Positions 55,313 to 64,000 of a stretch of DNA of 64,000 nucleotides are shown piece by piece. This DNA is from Kappaphycus alvarezii (taxonomy: Eukaryota > Rhodophyta > Florideophyceae > Gigartinales > Solieriaceae). Under the pieces are notes generated by a model, which made no database searches, was not told the DNA's origin, and saw only the letters and a program-made list of their open reading frames with translations. Where the stretch lies: the NCBI GenBank assembly GCA_002205965.3, contig NADL03000471.1, positions 682,001 through 746,000 of the forward strand. Direction: 5' to 3'. How positions within the stretch are numbered: position 1 is the stretch's first letter; every line of letters starts with the position of its first letter. A program made the translations under genes and the position numbers.

Positions 55313-55921
55313 GATGGAAGAAGTAAAAGGACTACGAATGAACTTATGGACCAGTTTCAAGAGAAAAAATAATGAGGTAGGGTTAGTTTTCTTCTTCAAT
55401 TACATCGCGAACTCAACATGAAATGGTAACTCAAAAGATATTTGCGTCAACTGGTGAGCGGTATTCAACATATTATGAAGAGTTTGAAAACTAGAAGGAC
55501 CAGGATTACCGAAGCCCTGTGTGTACTTTTGCATACTGAATTATTAGTACAGCCGAGTTGATAAGATTTTGAGCCTTTCTTGACAGTACTCATTATCTCT
55601 AAAAAGATCTAAGTCGGGTTTCATTGTAATTATTTTACTTTCTTGTTCTAGTAAGAGTATCATTTCAAGGTTTAACGGTTTAATGGCCACAAAATGAAAG
55701 GGAAATACGTTTTATTGAGTATCGAGGTCTAGCTAAATTGGCATCATTATTTGAGTGCTACTCGGTATACGCAATTGGCAGGTAGTTGTAGGTAGTTTGA
55801 AAACGGCTGGTTCGCTTACATAATATTTTAAAATATGCTACAAATATTTACGGGTAGGAGCGTTTGAATATGTAGTTTCACCTGATTCCGGTGGAATAAA
55901 ACTAACACTTGATATAAAGGC

Positions 55922-57150
55922 TTATCTTTTTGCATAAATTTTCTCACCGGAAACTCGAATAAACTGCACACCGACAAACGTACCCAAGACTCCGAGATCA
56001 TTTACTTCGAAGCGTGATCCAAGCTCCTGCTTTACACGGTGCAGTACACCCTGATCTTTCCCCATTAGTATGATTTCGTCAACATAAACTAACAGCCATA
56101 CATTCTGACGACAATAATGACACTCATCTGATAGCATACTCTGGAACCCCAGCGTATTCATCAACTTGTTCCATTTCTGATTCCACAAACGAGGGGCCTG
56201 TTTCAGTCCATAAAGTCCTTTCCAAAGCCGTAGACCTTTTCCACCCTTACACCACCTAAACCCATCAGGTTACTTGATGTAAATTTCTTCGTCTACGTCT
56301 CCATGAAGGAATGCTTTTTGACATTCAATTCATCAATGAAGTACCCCTCTTGACTGCAATTGCAAGGCATGTGCGAACAGTTGTAAAGTCCACTGTTGGA
56401 GCTAATGTTTGTGACACTTTTCCCCGAGCGTAACCCTTCGCTACAAGCCGTACTTTATGCCGAATAACGTCACCATCAGTGTCCCTCTTGCGATTGTAAA
56501 GTACCGTAGTCAGTATCTCCGACGTCCCCTCTGGCTTCGTAACAATATCCCAGGTGCCATGCTGTTTTCAGGGATGAAAATTCAGAATCAATTGCTCTTT
56601 GTCACTCCTCTGCATCGTGAGCAGCAAGTACCTCCTGAACAGTTTTAGGGTCATTCTCTAATCTTGATACAACCATGGCTTTTGCTATGTCAAGTAATCC
56701 CGGAGGAAACGATTCAGCTTGTCGTCAATTGCATTGCGGGTAACTACTCTGGGTGCTGCTTGGGCTTGTTGCAGGATGGCACGTGAGCATCTCCTCAACC
56801 TGCTCCTGTGTGAGGGACAAGCCATCTATTCCTCCTGCATTATGTTCTTCCGAACGACCACCATCAAGTTCCTCTGGAGTGTCCAATCCATCATCATCAG
56901 GTTGATCTGATATGAGATCATTACCAACCTTTAATCCATCTCCTCCGATAAGTTCCTCCACTAGCATGTCCTGTGGCCATCTACACTCGCTGCTTCCAAA
57001 GTTTTCTGGCAGTACAGTCCCCTTACTCATTTCCCTTCCTAGTAATTCATCCTCGACAATAGTTACGTCTCTGGTGACGACTGCTCTATTCTGCGACGGG
57101 TTCCAAAGTTTTTGCTGGCTATTCTCGTAGAAGGCAACAACCACCCCAAG
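55922..57150 (-). pseudogene. Copia integrase tail and RT remnant
   Basis: The 139-codon ORF at 57,144-56,725 is an acidic linker that starts NRAVVTRDVTIVEDEL, as copia integrase ends do. The RT follows in broken frames: TVRTCLAIAV, FIDELNVKKHSFMET (the DVKTAFLNG block, degenerate), VEKVYGFGKDF, then an 88-codon frame with CRQNVWLLVYVDEIILMGKD. The active YVDD is YVDE, one catalytic Asp lost. The sequence ends at GTFVGVQFIRVSGEKIY; the rest of the RT and the RNase H are absent. Confidence 0.7.
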
Positions 57151-57234
57151 TTCTGACTTGGAGTCAAGCTTCTTCCGAATTTCTTTCGGAACATGTTACC
57201 AACCTAGGCATCCGAACGCACGAAGATAGTAGAC

Positions 57235-57899
57235 TCATGGCTTACTACCAGTCAAAACCTCGTGCGATGTTTTCGTCCTATCTCGAGGACACGGAAAAAG
57301 ATTCCTAACATGTGCAGCATGCACCACTGCCTCTGCCCAAAATTTGAGTGGAAGTCCTGAATTTGCTAACATCGTTCGAGCGCACTCCATTATTGTGCGG
57401 TTACTTCTCTCCACCAGTCCATTCATGTCCGGCAACTAGATAAGTGAAAATACTGCCTCGAATCCCTCCTCTTGTAGGTACTTCCTCATTGCGATGTACA
57501 CTCATCCTCTGTCACTGCAAAGTCGCTTCACAGTAAAGTCGAACTTGCGCTCGATCCATTCCATGAAAACCTTGAATTGATCGAATACCTCACTCTGGTT
57601 CGATATGGGAACAACAAAGATGTAACCGGAGAACTCATCTATGAATGTAACAAAATAACGTGAGCCTGTAAACGTCTCGACCGACAATGGTCCGCACACA
57701 TCTGAATGGATTACTGACCCAACTTCTGATGACCGATGGTTGTTGATGCTAGGCGTCTGTCTTGTTTGCTTCCCAAGCATGCAACTGGGGCAGACCTGTC
57801 CCCCATCCTGCTTCACACCTGATGCTATTCCCCCAACCATTGCACTGTTCATGAGTCGTTTGAATGACTTCATATTAGTATGTCCAAGTCGGTCGTGCC
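57235..57899 (-). pseudogene. Copia integrase remnant
   Basis: The N-terminal HHCC zinc site is RHDRLGHTNMKSFKRLMNS with CPSCMLGKQTRQT. The core follows: VIHSDVCGPLSVETF (first Asp), YFVTFIDEFSGYIFV, RLCSDRG (second Asp), and after a stop-interrupted stretch MPDMNGLVERSNRTIMECAR (catalytic Glu) and LPLKFWAEAVVHAAHVRN. All three DDE residues are present. The frame breaks at about 57,500 and 57,435. Confidence 0.75.
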
Positions 57900-58757
57900 T
57901 CAATTTAATGTCGTCCGCCCCTGCCTTGGTAGCATAAAAAACGGCAATATTTGTACGAGAAAAAAGCGTTCATTTTCCCACACAGGTGTCACATGCACAT
58001 TATAAACTCCTCTCAAATTACTTCTCTGCAGCTGTATGACACCATTCTGCAAGGAAACACAGCGTCGGGGACCGATGTTAACCCGAAAGTTGTCCTTGCA
58101 CAGAGCGGAACATGAGAGTAGATTACTCTGTAGCCCTGGTACAAATAGTACATCTGACAATGCTAAGGTCCTCTTGTACACCCTACTACGTCCTACGTCT
58201 GTTACTAGACGCATAATCCCTCTGTGTGTGGCTCTCCACAAGTGACCATCCCCAAGTACGATACTTCGAGGTGGAATCTCTCTTGCATTCCAAAGCCAGC
58301 TAATTTTAGACACCATATGATCGGAGGCGCGTGAATCTAGCGATAATAATTCCTCGGTATCCCCTCCGTCGTTGCTGGTAGCTATCATGATGCTTCCTGA
58401 GGTAGCACCAGTTATCAACACTGGACGACAGACTGATTCATTTGCGGCGAAGTCCCCAGTTTTATTATCCGCCGCAGTGAGTAATGTAGCCTGATTAGCG
58501 AGACTGTTACCGTTCTCCCTCGTTCTGTCATCACGGACAGAACCCTTCCTAGAGTCATCCTTCCATTGTAGACAATCTTTCTTTAAGTACCCCACTATGT
58601 TACAGTAGTAACATCTGCGTTTCTCAAAACGAGCAACGGAATTCCTTGCAAACTGTTTTCCTTTACACCCTCTGTACCCTGCCTTCAAAGCCTGGCCATG
58701 ATCGAGGCCGTAGTGAGCACTTTTCTCATGCTTGTGCCCTCCTTGCCGCATTGGCTG
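57900..58757 (-). pseudogene. Copia zinc knuckle and aspartic protease, both active sites altered
   Basis: A 283-codon open frame carries a nucleocapsid-like knuckle CYYCNIVGYLKKDC, in which the expected zinc-binding His is Tyr. Further on are LLSLDSRASDHMVSKISWLW, where the protease DSGAS motif has become DSRAS, then IVLGDGHLWRATHRGIM and ALSDVLFVPGLQSNLLSCSA. The frame is open but two key residues are lost, so processing and RNA binding are doubtful. The protease would cleave the polyprotein. Confidence 0.7.
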
Positions 58758-59350
58758 TTACTCATACTCCTGAATCAGAACTGAAGTGACAGTTTCACAA
58801 TTCAGCATACCAGCCCTGGTCTGTATTGAGGTGATGATTGGTCCAAACGATGAGTCTTTCTTATCACCGAACGAAGCGAGCAGCATTGCAACCTGCAAAT
58901 TATCCGCAACCTTGCTTCCCATCGCCTCCGGGCGATTAAATGCCTGTTCAAACGAGTCAATATAGTCCTTAATGGACTCCTTGGCAAAGCTCATCCTGGC
59001 CAACTTAGTCTGCAGCTGTACCCTTGATGCTGTGTTTGAAACAGCATAGAGATGCAGTCGCTGCCACATGACAAACGGATTCTCCTTTGCATTCAAACAT
59101 GGGCGTAGCCGCCGATCCCTTATTACTGGATAACGACGGCGCGAGCAGTCGAAACATCCTTCTTGTCCTGCTCATTTGGTGCTTCACCACTTAACAAATC
59201 TGAGCGTATTGCCTGAAGTACTGACTTCCCCTCCAATAAAGCCTCGTTCCGTGCACACCAGGGATGGAAATACTCACCCGATTTCCCGTGGAACTTACTG
59301 AATTTTCCTGGCCAATAATGATACCCACAGAACAGAAGAGTGACGGATGA
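58758..59350 (-). pseudogene. Copia gag remnant
   Basis: Pieces ARNEALLEGKSVLQAIRSDL, APNEQDKKDVSTARAVVIQ, then a 112-codon open frame with MWQRLHLYAVSNTASRVQL, RMSFAKESIKDYIDSFEQAF and SFGPIITSIQTRAGMLNCE. This is the UBN2-type gag of copia elements, which forms the particle that packages the RNA. One stop and one shift near 59,100 separate the two parts. Confidence 0.65.
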
Positions 59351-59440
59351 TGGAGTTGAAATGTGAAAATGAATAAAAAATGAAGACGATACGCGAACTC
59401 AGACCCTCGGCTGCTCTGGGCCCAAAACACTTTCATTTTT

Positions 59441-61640
59441 GAAGACTGTCTGAGCTGGGAAGATGTTTTGTGTCTGATTGAATTGATAAATTTCTCACTC
59501 CACTCTCATCTTTACTCAGTGTAAGTACTCATCAAAGTAGCCCGATAAGCTACCTAACTCAGACTACCGTTCAATTCGTTGGGTTGGCCAGGAAAATGGT
59601 AGGAGACATTCTCAACCATACAAATCACCTTAGACAGTCACATAACATAAACTGTCTTTGAGTCTAAGCGATGCGACCCACCGGATCCTATGTTGCACTG
59701 CGGTCAGCATTGCATATGAATCAGACAGATACTTAGTCCCAATATGTGATATCCATTCAAATCATCAATGAACATATCACATAAGATCGATTACAGCCTC
59801 ATGAGAAAACATCCTATGCTCATCTCAAGTCACCTAATTCACAAGGCTGACGAATTTTCGCACACTCAAAACAAGTCACGTGACGTGTATCAAAGATATT
59901 GGCAGAAAAAAAATGTCGATAGGCAAATGGGCTGAGGTTAAAAAAGGAAAGATTAGAACGAGGACATAAATAGGCGCGTATATTCATAATCTTTAGCGAA
60001 AATCGATATCGAAGGGGTGCTTTTCAGCCAAAACAACTGATCTCATAAGTATAGGTAGCTTATGTAAAATATTTGTTTCAAATACTCCTAGACGGGCTAA
60101 ATTGATATATGTCAAGAAATAGGGCGCTTATCGCTAAATTCGCGGTCTATCTCAACAAAGACCCATGACATAGTCCGTTACAGCCGATACAACCATTAAA
60201 TATGTCGATAGACAAGCAAACTGGGGGTGGAAAAGAGAAAAGTGTAACAACGACATGAATAGCCGCTTACTGTCGTGTAAATACAATTAAGATGAGTCTA
60301 CGCCCAAATTGCGGGTTGAAAGAGGAGAAAAGCTTTTCATTTCTAACGGAGTAGAGGCGAAATATGCTAAGTAGAACAAAAATAGAAGCACGAAACATCG
60401 CTTTTCTAATCGCTCTCTCCTTTTTTCCTTCCCCTCGATCATTAAGGAAGAAGGCTACTCCAACGCAAACGAGGCCAGTACGATGGCATGGTTCCAATGT
60501 CATATTACAGTAGAGTTGAGAGACATAGCAGCTACAATACTGCTATTACCACCACCGTTCATCTAAAAATTACAGAAAATTCACTTAAACAACAGAACTT
60601 AGCCAAACTCAAATAAGTGAAGAATTCAAATCAAAGTCTCGTTCAAATGCATTTTTTCCGTGAGGGCTGGTAGTCAAACAATTTTATACGAGATATTACA
60701 AGTAATTCAGGTTGAAACGGACCCCGCCGTGACACTCCATGCAAACATGGAGAGCATTGTCAATAATCGACCAGACAAATCACAGTATGGAGAACTGAGA
60801 TCATTATCAAACCAGCTCGTTGGTAAAAATAGACCCAGGTCTTCCTTTTGAAGACGTGAACAACGTTTTTGAAAATATGTCCAGCATGAAATGATTTATA
60901 TGTATTGTAAAGCAGTACTAAAAATGAGTACAACACACTCGGGTTTGAGTACAGTGGGATTAGTATCCGTTCCCTAAGAAAAAGCTCTGCAGAAAAATCT
61001 ACACTCAGTAAAAGGAGGAAGCGCATCAGCCGGAAGATAAGGGAAGTTATCAGAGCTCCAAAGAGGCGAGTTCTCAACAAGGAGACTTAAACCGAAGATA
61101 AGTTACACGGTGCGATAAATAATAAAAACGGAAACATAAATTCCTTAAAGTGTTGCTCTACTGATCCCTAAGTGAGAACAGGGAATACCTAACCTATAGC
61201 AACGCTTTTAACCGGTTCCTTCGGATGGATGATCAATTAACCCACGTTTGCGTTATGATGGCGAGGCGAAAGAAAGGGTCGAAGTTCGGCTTGCTGTAGT
61301 GATTTTTTCATACCATCATTCAATTTATGCGACCTTCGAACAACTACGATATCACTTATTTACTTTTTTCAAAAAAATTTGAGAAGCCGAAATATCAAAC
61401 ATCAAGGGGCTTAAACGCACGAGCACCTTCGAAATTAAGTCTACAAGACTCTTATTCTCAGTTTGAATCTTTACAGAAACTGCTAACTATGGAGCATGGA
61501 CATGAGCGTCACCGTAATGTGAACTTCGTATCTAATATTTCAGCGCAATCGATCGATTCTGCAACCACCTCGGTGTGCCTTGTGAGATCGGAAAAATACC
61601 GGTTCGCATAAACCGTGGAATCAGGCGACATGAAAATGTA
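59441..61640. other. No gene recognised; imperfect direct duplication
   Basis: No motif is readable on either strand. The stretches near 59,905-59,985 and 60,195-60,280 share ATGTCGATAG, a G/A-rich AAAAGAGAAA block and GACAT-AATAG, about 290 bases apart, suggesting an old direct duplication or degraded LTR pair. Confidence 0.3.
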
Positions 61641-61661
61641 CCCGAGCTAGGACGTTAGATC

Positions 61662-63770
61662 TTAATTCGCGCTAAATGATGTGCCGGAGTACCAAATGAT
61701 TTGAATAGAGTCAATGTCCAATTTGGGGATTAAAATAGAGACGCGATTATGTTTCACGTAATCAACAGTACGATTTGTCCTTTTGATGATTTCACGGAGC
61801 CCTACTTGGAACCGATCTGCGAGGACTTGTGTCAAATAGGGCAACTCATACAGATCTTCTGGTCTAGTGTGTGAAATTCATATCGGCTTTATTCTTAGAG
61901 ATGCAAAGTCTAAGAAGTTATACCCTTAAATACAGAATTGGAGTCCTACCATATCTGTACTTCTCCATTTTTAGCATCGTAGGGGTTTGTTCGTATTTAC
62001 GTTCATGGACGTTCATGGATCTTAATATTTTTTATCCGAATTGAACGTGAATGATGTGGCATTTGAGACATTTTTGAACTTATTGCTACCACCCCGGCGC
62101 ATTCCATCAACTTATGTCTCAGAAAATCTTTGTAAACTCCCTAAACCAGTCGATGTGTAGAAATCGGGATCCTATTTTAACGGGCGTACAAAAATTCTTT
62201 TCGGTGATGAAGATTGCGCGTTTACCATCAGAGATCACCAGCGTTTCATAATCCGTAGCAGTATTTAAGGAGCTTGAAGCACTGATTAGGTGACGGTCCG
62301 AACTGTTTGCACGTAAATTTGATGTATATATCATGCATATGAGGTATAGAAGAATGGATATATGCTTTTCATAAGCCAATAATGTGTGTCTAGACAGGGC
62401 AAAAGTAAATTATTGACGAAAATAGATTTTTTAGTGACGAATGAAACATGATTTTTTCTGGCTTTCTCGGTGCCCACCAATCACATAACGCCTTTTTAAC
62501 GTGACCTGACCACCATCCGTGGATTTAGCCGCCAAAATAAAGCGTCCTGAGATTTTTTCGCATCAAACGGAATCTCCTCGGGAATAGTGACCTTCAACGT
62601 TCTATTCTGGAGTAGTCCTCGCATTTCCAAACGAATTACATGAGTAGTCTATGGTGAAGAGGATCGAAGATACTTCGAATGTGAAAAACTTTGTCAGAAG
62701 TACTGAGAGGTCTTCAGAATCTCCTTTCCGACTCTTACAGGCCGAGAGAGCGCGTTATAAATCCAGGAAGAACGTCTCTGACACATCTTCTAGTCTTTTA
62801 TAGTGCCCAAACAGAGTTACTCCGAACTGCTTGGGTGATTCGCTTGACTCTTGATCACTGATATGCAATTCTATTTTTACGATCAAATGTAGTGAAGAAA
62901 AAGGGTCCTGTCCACTCGCCTTTACGGCCCACAATTAGCCCTTTTCGTCAAACCAAAATATGGTCGCCGAACTCGAATGTGACCTTGGACCTTTTTGAAG
63001 TAACGCTCGTTGCACTCTTAGACGTGCCATCTCCCATTACATGGTGCGGCATACCTTGGCAGCAATAACGGAGCGTGCTTGTAGGGTCGCTTTCGGCACA
63101 GAAAGTTCACCAAATAGTCTTTAGACGGGTGCTGACCAAAGATGAGTGCGGACAGGATAAGGCCTTTAGGTCCTATAATTTCGTTAAGTGACACAACTGC
63201 CAATGACAGCAGAACAGCATCATTGAAATTCAAGTAAAACTTCTCCATTTTGTAGAAGGTGTTCCGAAGAGGATAACGTTATCTTTCACATACACCAAGG
63301 GAATTATGCGACCAATCTCTGAATTTACAACATCTACCCCAGAAACGAGACATACAATAAAAAACAAGTGCTTGAATTACGAACCTTGGTCAACCAAAAT
63401 CCTATTAGGGAGACTAGTGGAGAAAATAGACCATCTTTCAATAATTATTTCCCAAGCAGAATTCGTCGACATATCGCGCAGGAAAAATTCAGCACTAAAC
63501 AGTAAAGCTATCAACAAATTGCATTATAAATTATTGCTAGCATCGGTGTGTAGCTATCGTCGAGTATTTGGCTCCAATGGTCATGTGGAAACGGCCGAGC
63601 CCACGCGCTGACAAGAGTCACAGGTTGCTGATATCTCCTTAAGAGCATTGAAGGTGTCCGATGTAGCTTCCTCTGGTCTTGATCGTTTCAGCAATGCAAG
63701 GAGACTCGCAGGAGATGGGTGAACCATCTGGCGGTGCATCTTACGAATTTAAAATCGTTTGAAGTAAGTA
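61662..63770 (-). pseudogene. LTR retroelement pol remnant: integrase, RT, RT/RNase H connector
   Basis: Reading leftward from 63,770: EATSDTFNALKEISATCDSC (end of the H2C2 site), RILVDQGSQFKHLFF (integrase core), KFYLNFNDAVLLSLAVVSLN, EIIGPKGLILSALIFGQHPS and GHIRVRRPYFGL. A very degraded RT region follows (62,700-62,120). Last is PYLTQVLADRFQVGLREII with IPKLDIDSIQIIWYSGTSFS. The NDxxGPxGLxxSALxFGxxP block and the final SLKxxxFxDxSF-like block belong to the same fungal LTR pol type as the remnant at 12.3-14.0 kb. It is full of stops. Confidence 0.6.
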
Positions 63771-63789
63771 CCGAAAAGCATAACTTGAT

Positions 63790-63817
63790 AGGTATCCAAG
63801 TACTTACTTGGATACCT
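63790..63817. repeat. Perfect 13-bp hairpin with 2-base loop
   Basis: AGGTATCCAAGTA at 63,790-63,802, CT, then TACTTGGATACCT at 63,805-63,817. No gene is nearby; an element junction or terminator-like structure are both possible. Confidence 0.7.
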
Positions 63818-64000
63818 GACGTAATTTTTCAGATTTTTTCCAGACGTAACTGTAGCTGCTCTTTTAAAGCAAGAATGAAGCAATGAAAGTCATATTTTAA
63901 TGATAATACAACATAACTAATAGCCCTTCTGCCCATTTATATTTGAATAATAAAGCTGAAAGAATGTACCTCTTTATGTGTTTATCCCACCTAAATTTCT

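Larger units (their letters stand above)
55922..59440 (-). mobile_element. Ty1/copia LTR retrotransposon, gag to RT, 3' end missing
   Basis: On the minus strand the domain order is gag, zinc knuckle, protease, integrase, RT, which defines copia. The RT stops shortly after its catalytic box at about 55,922, so the end of RT, RNase H and 3' LTR are missing or unrecognisable. No 5' LTR could be identified beyond 59,440. Confidence 0.75.

Noticed and set aside
55922..61640. LTR pairs bounding the copia and neighbouring elements
   Set aside because: Only a weak direct duplication near 59.9 and 60.2 kb was seen; it does not bracket the coding region, so I did not call LTRs.
1..64000. CRISPR arrays, bacterial operons or prophage
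   Set aside because: No regularly spaced repeats and no operon structure; the single phage-like gene stands alone among eukaryotic elements.

Overview
The window looks like a stretch of a eukaryotic genome, most likely a zoosporic (chytrid-like) fungus, consisting of a small gene island followed by about 60 kb of decayed transposable elements. The reasons are a mitochondrial ETF-QO gene with a presequence, a possible short GT-AG intron, LTR elements whose RNase H and integrase motifs match a group I know from fungi, and Tc1, piggyBac and Harbinger-like DNA transposons. There are no bacterial operons. The fungal assignment is inference; a DUF1995-like gene, a family better known from algae and plants, leaves other protists possible.

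Layout. 0-4.3 kb is the gene island: an unidentified open frame at the left edge, ETF-QO (-), a DUF1995-like gene (+) and a small secreted protein (-). 4.4-9.6 kb holds a fragment of a reverse-transcriptase (RT) element, a TA-flanked element carrying a piggyBac-type remnant, tRNA-derived sequence and a Tc1 element. 10-15.4 kb holds Ty3-like and two copia-like pol remnants. 17.4-18.3 kb has a phage tail-collar gene that looks bacterial in origin. 20.4-22.8 kb is a LINE. 22.9-27.4 kb is a 4.5-kb element with terminal inverted repeats (TIRs) and two inverted RT-element arms. 27.5-33.4 kb has more RT tails and two Tc1 elements, one with a nested zinc-finger ORF. 35-43.8 kb has gag-like pieces, a Tc1 remnant and a Harbinger-like remnant. 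44.6-46.7 kb holds one intact 704-codon orphan ORF. 48.8-64 kb is mostly AT-rich, with RT fragments, a copia element (55.9-59.4 kb) and a second LTR pol running off the right edge.

How it fits together. The recurrent theme is one RT family represented mainly by its 3' portion: at least nine pieces, several encoding only a zinc/nuclease-like C-terminal domain and tail. One copy became trapped, duplicated in inverse orientation, inside a TA-flanked TIR element. The same end type flanks the piggyBac-bearing element, and a partial version precedes a Tc1 transposase remnant. ETF-QO and the tail-collar gene are broken only by inferred single-base deletions, several in homopolymers, which suggests uncorrected long-read errors rather than pseudogenes. 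The TE copies carry genuine stops and lost catalytic residues. The pentamer TACAG/CTGTA recurs across the window and is densest upstream of ETF-QO and around the start of the orphan ORF.
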